NCBI RefSeq assembly: GCF_905250085.1
Contig: NZ_CAJNOB010000012.1
Location: forward strand, 62,001 to 126,000
Reading direction: 5' to 3'
Origin: Candidatus Methylacidithermus pantelleriae
Lineage (GTDB): Bacteria > Verrucomicrobiota > Verrucomicrobiia > Methylacidiphilales > Methylacidiphilaceae
DNA length: 64,000 nucleotides
The notes under the pieces are model-generated. The model was not told the DNA's origin and ran no database searches. It saw nothing but the letters and a program-made list of their open reading frames with translations. How positions within the stretch are numbered: position 1 is the stretch's first letter; each line of letters begins with the position of its first letter. Shown piece after piece: positions 1 through 9,071 of this stretch. Both the position numbers and the translations under genes were made by a program.

Positions 1-2
1 CT

Positions 3-632
3 GGTTACGGGGTGTCTCTAGTCCCCGATGGTGCCCAGATCTATCACCACTGTCACACTGGTGCGCTAGCAGGAGGCGGTTTTGGAACGGCATTGGGAAT
101 CATTCTGCAGGCTTTTCAATCGGGGAAGAAATTGCATGTGTTTGTCGGCGAAACACGTCCTCTCTTGCAAGGAGCTCGTCTGACAGCATGGGAACTTGCC
201 CGTGCCGGTATTCCCCATACCGTGGTAGTTGACAGCGCAAGTGGTTCTCTCATGAGATCTGGGCACATCCATCTATGTTTCGTGGGCGCTGACCGGATCG
301 CCGCAAACGGGGACACGGCGAATAAAATCGGAACGTACACGCTGGCAGTTCTTGCTCGATATCATGACATCCCTTTTTACGTGGCAGCTCCAACTTCAAC
401 CATCGACCTGGCTTCTCCTGGAGGGGAGGCTATACCCGTGGAGGAGCGTCCGGCAGAAGAAGTTACCTCTCTTGTCTCCTACCGATGGGTCCCGGAAGAA
501 AGCCGGGTTGCCAACCCGGCTTTTGACGTAACACCGGCTGATCTCATTACCGCGATCATCACCGAATGCGGGGTCCTGCGACCTCCCTACACAAGTTCGA
601 TAAGGCAAGCATTGGCCAAACGGGAGAACTAG
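3..632 (+). CDS. mtnA: Methylthioribose-1-phosphate isomerase, 3' part
   Basis: MtnA isomerises 5-methylthioribose-1-phosphate to 5-methylthioribulose-1-phosphate in the methionine salvage pathway (cytosol). The reading frame is open to the left window edge, so the first roughly 150 residues are missing; an internal GTG at 12 is not the true start. Family signatures are in order: HCHTGALAGGGFGTALG with the expected catalytic Cys, then ETRPLLQGARLTAWEL, then GADRIAANGDTANKIGT with the catalytic Asp, then PFYVAAPTSTIDL. The C-terminus looks complete. A RuBisCO-like protein, a family that acts in the same pathway in several bacteria, lies about 5.5 kb downstream on the same strand, separated by decayed DNA. 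The identity is secure; any functional link with the RuBisCO-like protein is inference. Confidence 0.93.
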   Translation, partial: GYGVSLVPDGAQIYHHCHTGALAGGGFGTALGIILQAFQSGKKLHVFVGETRPLLQGARLTAWELARAGIPHTVVVDSASGSLMRSGHIHLCFVGADRIAANGDTANKIGTYTLAVLARYHDIPFYVAAPTSTIDLASPGGEAIPVEERPAEEVTSLVSYRWVPEESRVANPAFDVTPADLITAIITECGVLRPPYTSSIRQALAKREN

Positions 633-641
633 GAGCAAGTT

Positions 642-980
642 GTGTCTACCTTGGAAGAGTGGTCGCTTCCTTGGAAGGGAAACTGAAGGAGTATTCCCAT
701 GCCTGTGCACAGTTACGAGAAGATACCCAAGAGCTGCGTTTGGCTGTCACCCACCTAGTCCAGAAAATCGACCGTTTCCGGGAGGAGCTTTCGGGCCAAA
801 TCCATGCCCTCGATCAGCAACTCCCGCGGCCGCATGGAGGCCCTGGATCAATGCCTGAGCAACCATATCGACACGCTGGAACACAAGTTGAGCGGTCCTT
901 TATCTAGCTTACAGGGATCCTTATCACCACCGTGCTTGCCCAGCTCTGACTTACTGGGCACTGTCCTGGTCCGGCATTAG
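642..980 (+). pseudogene. Frameshifted small coiled-coil protein
   Basis: Directly after mtnA one frame reads a heptad-rich coiled coil (SLEGKLKEYSHACAQLRED, then a stretch ending SGQIHALDQQL). Near 820-834 the heptads stop and continue at once in another frame (RMEALDQCLSNHIDTLEHKL), running to a TAG at 978-980. The simplest reading is one coiled-coil protein of about 110 residues broken by an indel. The start is unclear; a GTG at 642 opens a different frame that soon stops, so a second lesion is possible. No family recognised. Confidence 0.45.
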
Positions 981-1761
981 GCTGGTGGCACGGTGCTGCA
1001 ACGGTTAAAGCTTCCAACTCTTCGGACGGTTTACCGCTTTGCTAAGCACCTCAGTTGTACCTCATTGCCTGTACCAATTTTTTGGGCCCTATCCATTTCA
1101 TGGGCCATCGTCCAAACTTACACAGTCTTTTGAAGCCATTTTTGACACGCCGAGGGAGCGGTAGGCTCAAGACCGTGCTCCCGCTGCACCTCGACGCTCA
1201 GGTAGGTCGTCATGTCCGGGATCTCACGTACGTGTACCAGCTAACTGGTTTCTTTTCGCATTTGTGCTTGCATGACATCGAAAAGAAGTTTTGTCCGTCC
1301 GGTCAGGCCCCGGCTGGAAGTGGTACGGCATAGCATGCCTAAGTCTCATAAGCAGTAACCGTTCCCCACAATTACTTGCAAGCATTCCTTTGCGAGGAGG
1401 GATCACTCAAAACCCTTAACTCCTCTTTTTTGTGGTCGAAGCTTTTAAAAGGAGGCAAGGGCAACGATGCAGGCGCGGTTAACAGGGTGTACCGGCGTAC
1501 TACTTTTTCCCGGACTACCCCGAATGGATAACCCAAAATGATTGGGTGCGTTCTTCGAAGCGAGCGATGGATGTAACGAACGAGTCGCACATGGCAAACG
1601 CTGGAAAGCCACAGCAGAGGCTGCCGCTTTCCCCTGGGCACCGCCTGAAAATCCCTCCCTCTGGTTCGTTTCCCCTACCCGCTCGTCAAAGCGAATCGGA
1701 AGATCGCCCGTGTCTCGACTTAAGATGAGGCTTGACCCCGGATGATACCGACGGTGGGTCC
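981..1761. other. Gene-free stretch
   Basis: Only short unrelated open frames on either strand. None shows a recognisable motif, a ribosome binding site or continuity with neighbours. Probably decayed DNA between the coiled-coil remnant and the broken FMN reductase. Confidence 0.5.
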
Positions 1762-2157
1762 CTATGGAGGTTTAGTAGCAGAAGTACCTTCCTCCTCGAA
1801 GACCTTATGCACCCGGGTGATGGAAACGGGATTGGGAACGATGTTCGCGCTGCCGTGCGCGCAAATGCTGCGTACATACTCCAAGACCGTGATCGCTCCC
1901 GTCCGTCCTTGCGTGACTCCCAACCATGACACCGGTTTGGCCCCCCAGCCTGTCCGGACAGTCTACATTCTCGCTCACCAGTTTGACCGCACTGTTGAAG
2001 CTGTCGTTACACTTAGACATAGCGATCACAGTATCAGATGCGCTCCGTACCGCTTCGGTCAAACGCTCTGTCGTCAGATTCCGTCCCGGTCCACTGGGAA
2101 TCAGACGATCGGAACAGACCAAAAACGTTCTGGCGCCCATCATCTCGACGAAACGAT
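1762..2157 (-). pseudogene. Remnant of NAD(P)H-dependent FMN reductase
   Basis: Read on the minus strand from about 2140, a frame gives RLTEAVRSASDTVIAMSKC followed by a VKLVSENVDCPD segment. This matches the central part of flavodoxin-fold FMN reductases, where a typical member reads like RLVEAVRSADGVVIASPGY. After a TGVMVG segment the similarity jumps frame to VTQGRTGAITVLEYVRSICA and ends with VSITRVHKVFEEEG and a stop at 1762-1764. The N-terminal flavin-phosphate loop is missing and at least one frameshift separates the two parts. It directly follows a broken AhpD-like gene on the same strand, so the pair probably formed a small redox operon. Assignment rests on motif resemblance and should be confirmed by a translated search. 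Confidence 0.5.
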
Positions 2158-2624
2158 CTACTCGCACTGACTCGACTGGTAGGCACCGGGAACAGCCCGA
2201 AAACTCATAAATAAGCAACCGATTCCCACCGTTGATTGCGATAACGGCTAGCGTCAAGTTAACCAGCTCTTGTTCGCTGAACTGCCGGCGCGCCCGTTCG
2301 GAAACATCCTCCGGAACCTGTCCACCGGCAGTGAGCATCACCGCCTTGGTCCACTCTAGCGCCGCGCGTTCAAGCTCCGTCCAGAATGCCGCTTCCCGCC
2401 AACTGTCGAGAAGATTAATGCGTTGTTTGCTCTCGCCCCGAGCTCGGGGTGCCTTTCGTGTGCATATGGATACAGAATGGGCAACCGTAGAGCTGCGAAG
2501 CTCGAATCGTAATAAGCTCCCGCAAGGATCGTTCAAAACCGGACTCTCTGATATGTGTTTCGATTCCAGACATCGCTTGAAGCACGCCCGGCGCAATGTC
2601 CCGATATTGAATGCACGGTTGCGT
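2158..2624 (-). pseudogene. Broken carboxymuconolactone decarboxylase/AhpD-family gene
   Basis: The minus strand encodes a near full-length AhpD-like protein in three frames. The first part reads PCIQYRDIAPGVLQAM and then LRELITIRASQLYGCPFC, carrying the family's redox CxxC (GCPFC) followed by IHMHTK. A frameshift near 2435 moves into INLLDSWREAAFWTELERAA and QFSEQELVNLTLAVIAING. A second frameshift near 2215 gives the usual tail FRAVPGAYQ before a TAG at 2158-2160. The position where members begin with Met reads ACG (2622-2624), suggesting loss of the start codon too. Intact members reduce peroxides or act as disulfide oxidoreductases. This copy cannot be translated as one protein. Confidence 0.8.
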
Positions 2625-2649
2625 AGGATTATTTCTCGTATCCTACATT

Positions 2650-2670
2650 GAGCCTCGCACGAGGCTCTTT
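2650..2670 (+). terminator. Perfect 8-bp hairpin
   Basis: GAGCCTCG (2650-2657) and CGAGGCTC (2660-2667) pair perfectly around a 2-nt centre and are followed on the plus strand by TTT. It sits just upstream of the broken AhpD gene. Terminator-like but with a short T-run; an operator palindrome is equally possible. Confidence 0.3.
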
Positions 2671-3129
2671 CGCCGAAAACATAGGAACACGGTTTTTCGT
2701 ATCCGCCTGTTCCTGAAAGAGAGTTGCCACGTTTAGGCGCCAGCTTGTAGCCTCCTAGCTTCTACCGTTTGCTTAAGCCTTTTTACTTAAAGCAGTAGGT
2801 CTTACGGTCTTCTCTTCAGGCGTTTGTTCTCTCCGTTCCCCTTCGGTCGCCGGGGACCACAGAGGCCGCAGGATCGAGGATAGCCGGGCTAGCCATTTCT
2901 TTCGACTTCCCACCGAGCGATTCTCCCACACTTTCGAGCAACGTTCCATAGAAGGAAGTTGAGATCACCGGCTGGCCAGTGGTCCTACGGCCAATTGGGT
3001 CGAGAGACTCTAGACCCCACTCTCAACCCATTCCCAACTGGGACACCAGGACGATCGCTCACCACCTCACGAACAAAGCCTTTCGGAAGAATTGGGAAGC
3101 ACTCCAGGCCGCGGAAACGGAAAAAGAGC
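2671..3129. other. Intergenic, nothing recognised
   Basis: Between the hairpin and the 3' end of the DUF378 gene no frame with coding signals was found. Confidence 0.4.
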
Positions 3130-3375
3130 TTACGCCTGGGAAACGCTTCCAGAAGCCTGCCACGCACGGATAAGCAATCGGATACTCCACAACCCGGCCA
3201 GAGCTACCAGGATATACACCCCCCGGCTCCACACAGCCGATGGACCACCGAACAAAAGGCTGACAAAATCCCGCTGAAAAATTCCCCACACACCCCAATC
3301 CAACGCACCGATGATGACCAAGGCAAGAGCCAATGCGTCGACCAGCTTCACGTTTTTCTGAGCTTTGTTTTCCAT
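3130..3375 (-). CDS. DUF378 family small membrane protein
   Basis: An 81-residue protein with two hydrophobic helices. After a lysine-rich start it reads VDALALALVIIGALDWGVWG and then the second helix VYILVALAGLWSIRLLI. The pattern of an LDWG/LNWG motif at the end of helix 1 and a VYILVGLAGL-type helix 2 is diagnostic of DUF378, inner-membrane proteins of unknown function. A strong Shine-Dalgarno (AAAGGAGG) lies 5-6 nt before the ATG at 3373-3375, so this small gene appears intact and translated although surrounded by decayed sequence. Confidence 0.8.
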   Translation of the reverse strand: MENKAQKNVKLVDALALALVIIGALDWGVWGIFQRDFVSLLFGGPSAVWSRGVYILVALAGLWSIRLLIRAWQASGSVSQA

Positions 3376-4814
3376 GGAATTCCTCCTTTGTTTGGCATAG
3401 GCATTACCCTAAATTTCTCCAACTTGATAGAAAGGTCAATGTCTTCTGTAATTCTCAGTTCACCTTATACTTTAATCTGCACCTAAAAGTATGTAAGGTT
3501 TTTGAACAAGGGGTTGCCTCATGCTTCCTCCTTGAGATCTTCCATAGTTCCTATCCCCGGAGAGGAATCCCGGGGTAAAACTCCTCCCTGCCGGCGGCCG
3601 AGTTTTTTGCTTTCTTCGCTCTTTTCGCTTCCCAAACTAACCTGCGATTAGGCCCCGATTCCTTAAGCCTTCCCATCGGCTAGCCCCGGCTAAAATCGTG
3701 GTCTTTTCAAGGAGAATAGGGATCTAGCTTTCCAGGGCTTTGGCTTGTTATGCTAGAGCTTCCTTAACCCTGCAGGAACGAGCGCTCCTACTCGCCACGG
3801 CGTCCCGGTTTTCCATGGAATGGGTGACTGGCTTCTACGTTTCCTCACGTTCGCGTAAGAAAACTCCTCACCTTTTTGCTCGTTCCCTCACCCCTCGGCA
3901 TAGCTCGTCGCGCGAGTCGTTCTTCATCCGGCCACACCTTTGTTGGAATCTGGCCCATGCCAAAAATCCTTCTCGCAAGAGTTCTCCCAGAGACGCTCCA
4001 CAGAGATGCCAATGGATCGCGCTCGTCCCGGCGATTCCCGAAAACCGGTATCCGCTCAGGAAAACTTTTTCTCCGTACTGGTAGCTCCTAACAAGGACCA
4101 ACTGGCCGTTTTTCCTGTTGAGTCTTGCTGCGATTCGTGAGACGCCGTCCGGGGGCTTCAACAGTTTGCTTGAAAGGGTAGTAAAAGGGATTCGTTCACC
4201 ACAAAATGGCGACAGTGGTTGGTATAGGCAAAGCCGGTCCATGCACTAGAACTGTCGATTCCCAAACGGGATGGCGAGCTATGATTGCCCTTGTGATCGA
4301 GCCAAACTTTTATTGGAGCCCTTTCCTGCCGGACAGGAAACAAACTCCAGGTCTAGTCTCGCCACCTATACCCACGTATCCAGTCACGACCAGAAGGACG
4401 ATGGAAATCACTAGAAGCGGGTTCTGGAACTTGAATGCACCCGACAGGGCTGGGCCATGTGAGATCATCTCCGAACTTCGCTCGGGCATGAACCACCGCA
4501 AGAAGGGACTCAAAGTGGACACCGGAGGCCATCCTTGAAGGCCAGGCCGGAGGGTGGCGATCACGCACCAGCACTGGGCGCTTCCGCTCTTCCAACCGGA
4601 AGTGGCATTGCTGGCGATGTCCAAGGCCAACGGCGTTCGGGTGAGGGTCCTCAAACGAAGCCGCGGATAGAATCTTTACGGAATACTTGGGCAAGAAAAG
4701 GCTCGAGATCATCCCGGTGTTCTCGGCCCGGCCCTCTCGCTCTACCCGCGCCGGAATCAAAAGCTACCGAAAGGCCTCAAGCACACAGTGGACAAATCGG
4801 CAGCACGCGGATCA
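3376..4814. other. Gene-free stretch, probably decayed
   Basis: About 1.4 kb without a convincing gene. Several open frames exist; the longest is on the minus strand at 3868-4242 with the segment SGYRFSGIAGTSAIHWHLCG. None has a ribosome binding site or a family match that I recognise. The stretch lies between the DUF378 gene and a TnpB remnant and may contain further mobile-element debris. Confidence 0.4.
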
Positions 4815-6044
4815 TTCATTGCATCGGGCTCGATCCCGAACAATAGGCTAAAGACCTATTTCGCCCGGACATCGGGCGGGGCACGGTTCGCATGAAACTG
4901 GCGTTGGTTCGAGGGGCGACGGCAGTAGGCAGAGACAAAGAAGGAGCTCTTGTACCTACCGCAATAGAAGCTTGCGCCCGCTGCCAGTTGAAACAACTCA
5001 AGCGAAAGTACTTTTCATGGGTGTTCTACGTGAGGAAGTTCGCGTTTCGGAAAGCCATGATCGATCTTGGCGCGGCTGTCCGGGCCGGGCTTTCTTTGAG
5101 CGCCGTGGTCCGTATCCCCGGTTTCAAAGGAAGCGACTGCGCAATCGTCTTTTGCGTTGCTAATAGGGCTGGCAGCTTCCGGGCGGCCGGTCATTGGCTA
5201 AGCGCGGACGCGCGAAGAGGTCCGATTCACGAGTGTGCTTAAGCGTGTGACGGGCAGCCGCGAGGCTGGCAAAGCGGTTTGCCTCGATCCGGACCGATAC
5301 CGGCGACACTGAGAAGGTTCGCGTCCCAAAAGGGGCGGCCGGCGTGGATCGGCGCGCAAGCGTGGCTGCCGAAGCCCCGAACACCGGGGAGACGATTCGC
5401 GGCGCCAAGACGCACACATGACTCTTGAAGAGGTTGCGCAGGGAAAGCCTGTGGCTGTCAAGAAAGCGGAAAGTCTCGGCCCCAGGAGAAAAATTCGGAA
5501 GCGTATCACGAGAATTCCCCGACGCATGGGGAGCATCTGGCACGATGCGACCCAAAAAGCTACCACGATGCTCGTGAGGACCTACCGCCACATCGGCATC
5601 GAGGACTTGAATGTCCAACGGGTGACGTGCAAACAGTATCGAGCCCGGTCGATCCTGGATGGCACATGCTTGGAATGTCGACCGCAACTGTCCTAGAAGC
5701 CACTGATCTTACGGAGCAACGGTGGTCGGGGTTGGCCGGTTCTATCCTTCATGCAAGACCCATTCTTCTTGCGGTGTGACGAAGACCGCGCTGGTGTTGT
5801 CGTACCGGACTTTTCGATGCCAATTCGATGCGAAGCTTGGGGACAGGAGATCGAAGGCGATCTCAACGCTGCAATCCATTCGGAACGCTTGGCTCCAAGC
5901 TCTGCGCAGTGGAGCCCATGGAGAGAAGGAAAGAATGCTCTGACGCTAGGCATAAGCGCCGCAGGAAACGGGGCCTCGACGAAGGAGAAACCGAAGAGCA
6001 TAATTGCCGCATCGTTTCATCCCGTTCTGCGACAGTTGTCGTAG
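4815..6044 (+). pseudogene. tnpB: Decayed TnpB (IS200/IS605-type OrfB)
   Basis: TnpB is the RNA-guided nuclease-like accessory protein of IS200/IS605 elements. Fragments follow the family order in shifting frames. An N-terminal KTYFARTSGGARFA piece with in-frame stops lies near 4850. FRKAMIDLGAAVRAG lies near 5045, and then in another frame YPRFQRKRLRN. GVDRRASVAA near 5345 carries the first RuvC Asp. LVRTYRHIGIEDLNV near 5580 carries the RuvC Glu. FYPSCKTHSSCGVTKTAL is half of the zinc ribbon, and DLNAAIHSE follows in a third frame. The last frame ends at 6042-6044. At least four frameshifts and two nonsense codons make it non-functional. No Y1 transposase (TnpA) was seen nearby. Confidence 0.82.
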
Positions 6045-6133
6045 CTTTTGGAGAGCGCTGAGAGCCTTAGCAAGTACGCACGCTCGCACCAGCCATTTCT
6101 TTCCCGAACCAAGCGCTATTACTTTGAAAAGCC

Positions 6134-7312
6134 ATGAGGAGCCCACTTGAGCAGGACAAAAATAGCAACCTTTGTTCGAACAGGGATCCAGTTCCAGAAG
6201 GGGCGCTTCGGGTCACTTACCGACTGGCGTGTTCTCCCGCCGAAGCCCAGTCCCTTGCCCAAGCATTACTTTTGGAACAGACGGTTGAACTGCCATCCCA
6301 TGCTGTAGGCAGAGAGGCCCTCGAAAAACTCGGAACGATAGAGTCAATCCATCAAAAAGGGAAAAGGAGTTTTGAAGTTCACATCACCTATCGATGGGAG
6401 ACACTGGGAGGAGAGCTTCCGCAAGCCTTAAACGTCATCTTTGGAAATGTCAGCCTGTGGAAAAACGTCCGTTTGGTTAAGCTTGAACCTTCTCCCTGTC
6501 TCCAAGGCATTTTTCCCGGAGCTCGCTTGGGACAAGCGGGTCTTCGAGAGACGCTCGGCGTGGAAGGGCGGCCTCTACTTTGCTCCGCGTTAAAGCCGAT
6601 GGGGTTGGATGTCAGCCAACTGGCCTTGCTGGCAGCAGAGCTTGCAGCTGGGGGAGTGGACATCGTGAAAGAAGACCACGGGTTGGGCAACCAACCCTTT
6701 GCTCCTTTTGGGGAACGAGTTTACCGATGTAGCGCCAGCATACAAGATGCCGCTTCTCGTACAGGCAAGCGTACACTTTATGTCCCCAATGTCACCGCTC
6801 CCATGGAGGAAATTTCTTCCCGTGCCCGCCTGGCAAAGAAGGCAGGGGCCGGAGGGCTCCTCCTTTGCCCTGGAATTTCCGGATGGGATTCCGTCCGGAT
6901 GCTAGCCACCGATCCCGAGCTGGGTCTTCCTCTTTTCGTCCACCCAGCTCTCCTTGGATCCTTTATCGCAAAACCCCAGAGCGGTTTTTCTCCCGAAGTT
7001 CTTTTCGGAACGCTCCCCAGACTCGTCGGTGCCGATGCTACGATCTTTCCTCACTGGCGAAGCCGGTTTCCTTTTTCTCGCGCCAGCTGTGCCAGGATTA
7101 CCAACGCCACAAGGGAACATCTTTACATTTGGAAAGCGATCTTTCCGGTTCCCGCCGGTGGCATCAAGCTCGAAGAGTTACCAACGGTCCTCGATTTCTA
7201 TGGAAAAGATGCGATTCTCCTCATAGGGGGAAGCCTGCTCTCTCACCCCGAAGGGCTCCAACGCGCGTGCTCGGAAATTTTTTCCACAATCCAAAAAAAA
7301 TTTCCTTCTTAA
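6134..7312 (+). CDS. RuBisCO-like protein (form IV)
   Basis: 392 aa with a RuBisCO N-domain (residues about 22-125) and TIM barrel (about 130-385). Residues equivalent to the RuBisCO active site show a form IV pattern. Lys154 in SALKPMG is kept. The metal-site segment GGVDIVKEDHG has the carbamylated-Lys position (Lys179) and Asp181, but His182 replaces the usual Glu. The loop-6 catalytic Lys is absent; that region reads GADATIFPHWRSR. It is therefore not expected to fix CO2. Known form IV proteins act in sulfur metabolism, including DK-MTP-1-P enolase and MTRu-1-P isomerase in methionine salvage. mtnA upstream on the same strand makes a salvage role plausible but unproven. The flanking TnpB remnant ends 90 bp before its ATG. 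Confidence 0.9.
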   Translation: MRSPLEQDKNSNLCSNRDPVPEGALRVTYRLACSPAEAQSLAQALLLEQTVELPSHAVGREALEKLGTIESIHQKGKRSFEVHITYRWETLGGELPQALNVIFGNVSLWKNVRLVKLEPSPCLQGIFPGARLGQAGLRETLGVEGRPLLCSALKPMGLDVSQLALLAAELAAGGVDIVKEDHGLGNQPFAPFGERVYRCSASIQDAASRTGKRTLYVPNVTAPMEEISSRARLAKKAGAGGLLLCPGISGWDSVRMLATDPELGLPLFVHPALLGSFIAKPQSGFSPEVLFGTLPRLVGADATIFPHWRSRFPFSRASCARITNATREHLYIWKAIFPVPAGGIKLEELPTVLDFYGKDAILLIGGSLLSHPEGLQRACSEIFSTIQKKFPS

Positions 7313-7644
7313 AAGGAAGATTACCCTCTGGTGCCACCCTTCCTTAGGATGAAGACAAAAGTTGTGTGGCACGGAAAGCATAACAAAGAAGGGAGGAAAA
7401 GCTCGGTCTTAAGGTTCTGACCCCCATCGCCCGCGGAGGTTTCTTTTGAGCTTTTCCTGAGCCAGTTCGCCGCCTTGCATGGCTCTTAAAACCATCACCG
7501 TCCGCGAGCCGGCTGGTTACGAAAGTGGGGCAAGATAGCACCCCGCGGCCTCGATTGGTTCTTGGCGGGATGGGAAAAAATCTCTGGATGTGTTTTTCTT
7601 TTTTTTCCTTTCCAACTTTCCCTTCCACTTCCATAGTACATGCG

Positions 7645-8367
7645 ATGCCAGAAAAAGATCCCCTTTCCTTTGAACAATTGCTCAACCAGATCCGGTCGGA
7701 TCTCTTGCTCATGGCCGGACTGGTCGACCGGAGTGTATCGCTAGCGCTTCGCTCCCTATTCGAACGAGACGACCGGCTTGCTGAAACGGTTGAAAGAGAA
7801 GACGTGCCGATTGACGAACTAGAGGTCAAATTGGATGAGGCAATTGTCACGTACATCGCGACCCACCAACCAGTGGCGACCGACTGCCGCTTCATGATTG
7901 TAACCACGCAGATTTCCAGTAACCTCGAGCGCATCGCTGACCTCGCTGTGGGGATTGCCCGCAGAGCAAAAGCGCTTAACCGGGAACCCCAGCTAAAGCC
8001 TTATATCGATCTTCCGAGGATGGGTAACATTGTGCTGGACATGATCCGGGGCGCTATCCAATGTTTTATCCAAAAGGCGCCGGAGGAGGCTCTTCAGATC
8101 ATTCGAAAAGACAAGGAAGTGGACGGGATTCGGAACCAGCTTTCAAGAGAACTTGTGAGCTTTATGATTGAGGATCCCGCGACGATTACAAGAGCGCTGC
8201 ATCTTCTCTTTATTGCCCATAGCCTCGAACGGATGGCAGATCACGGAAAAAATATCGCGGAAGAAGTGTATTATCTTTATCGAGCAGAGGATATTCGCCA
8301 TCGAAAGGAACTAGTGGAGGCCCTTGCTGAAGGGACTGTATCCCCTGATAAAAACGTCTCCATATAG
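7645..8367 (+). CDS. phoU: Phosphate signalling regulator PhoU
   Basis: PhoU links the Pst phosphate transporter to the PhoR/PhoB two-component system and represses it when phosphate is ample. The 240-residue protein from ATG 7645 has the two three-helix PhoU repeats, including the metal-binding E/DxxxD-type helices SNLERIADLAVGIARRAKA and AHSLERMADHGKNIAEE. The frame is open further upstream to 7525, but that extension (about 40 residues, Phe-rich) does not resemble the family, so I chose the internal ATG. No pst or pho genes lie next to it in this window. Confidence 0.93.
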   Translation: MPEKDPLSFEQLLNQIRSDLLLMAGLVDRSVSLALRSLFERDDRLAETVEREDVPIDELEVKLDEAIVTYIATHQPVATDCRFMIVTTQISSNLERIADLAVGIARRAKALNREPQLKPYIDLPRMGNIVLDMIRGAIQCFIQKAPEEALQIIRKDKEVDGIRNQLSRELVSFMIEDPATITRALHLLFIAHSLERMADHGKNIAEEVYYLYRAEDIRHRKELVEALAEGTVSPDKNVSI

Positions 8368-8749
8368 GGCTGCCGGTTGCTTTCTTTTGTGCAAAAGCCC
8401 GCACTTGCACGACCCGAAGAGCTCTTGAGAGGATCACGCCCAAGCGACGTCCAACCGACCTGCTTGATTGCCACTTACATTCCAGGTGATTGTTGGAACC
8501 AATCCCTTGTCCTTGAGGGTCGACCCGCGGCTGACCAAGGGATTAAGAACGCCTGATGACTTTCCTAGAAGGTTGCCCTGCAAAAAGGTGTACTCGAGCG
8601 GTGTGTCCGTCTCCAGGACCAGGTCGCTATCTTTCTGGGACGGGTTTTGTAACCTCAACCTCGCCAGCCCTTAAGGTTACAAAACGCCTGAGGAAGTTTT
8701 CACCCACCTCCATTGCCCGCTGCGCTTGCACTCAACCAAAAGCAATCCT
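8368..8749. other. Convergent intergenic region
   Basis: Lies between the 3' ends of phoU (plus) and the small membrane-protein gene (minus). It holds a strong inverted repeat, listed separately, and no supported gene. Confidence 0.5.
8644..8685. terminator. 12-bp perfect inverted repeat between convergent genes
   Basis: GTTTTGTAACCT (8644-8655) and AGGTTACAAAAC (8674-8685) are exact inverted repeats with an 18-nt spacer. The position between two convergent genes suggests a bidirectional terminator. However, the stem is AT-rich at its base and there is no canonical T-run, so a protein-binding site cannot be excluded. Confidence 0.45.
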
Positions 8750-9070
8750 TTACAGACCCAACCATTGGCGGATTTTTGCCCATTTCTCCCACAAAAGAAC
8801 CATAGAGATAATCGCCATCGCGCTCCAAACCAAGAATCGGTTCCGATCTCGGATTCGCTGGACCCGATGATTCGGCCGAAACTCTCCCCGATCCGCAACC
8901 GAAGAACTTACGCCCAAAGACTCGGCTGTATCCAACCGCACGAGTTCTCCTTCAAGCTCTCGAAGCCGACCGGATAGTTTGCGTTCTTGCTCGGCCAGGT
9001 AGGCTTCATATCGAGCAATGGGATTTTTCCTTCCGGACTTCCCCGGGCGAAAAGGATTCCAGCGCCTCAT
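8750..9070 (-). CDS. Small membrane protein with short coiled coil
   Basis: 106 aa, not recognised as a named family. A basic N-terminus (RRWNPFRPGKSGRK) precedes a charged helix (AYLAEQERKLSGRLRELEGE, about residues 22-45). Near the C-terminus lies one hydrophobic segment (FLVWSAMAIISMVLLW, about 78-94). The ATG at 9068-9070 starts one nucleotide after the stop of the upstream minus-strand gene, so the two are almost certainly co-translated. Function unknown; a membrane-anchored partner of the coiled-coil protein upstream is a reasonable guess. Confidence 0.6.
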   Translation of the reverse strand: MRRWNPFRPGKSGRKNPIARYEAYLAEQERKLSGRLRELEGELVRLDTAESLGVSSSVADRGEFRPNHRVQRIRDRNRFLVWSAMAIISMVLLWEKWAKIRQWLGL

Positions 9071-9071
9071 C

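Noticed and set aside
5160-5687. 175-codon open frame on the minus strand
   Set aside because: It is antisense to the TnpB remnant, has no motif and reads as a shadow of that gene.
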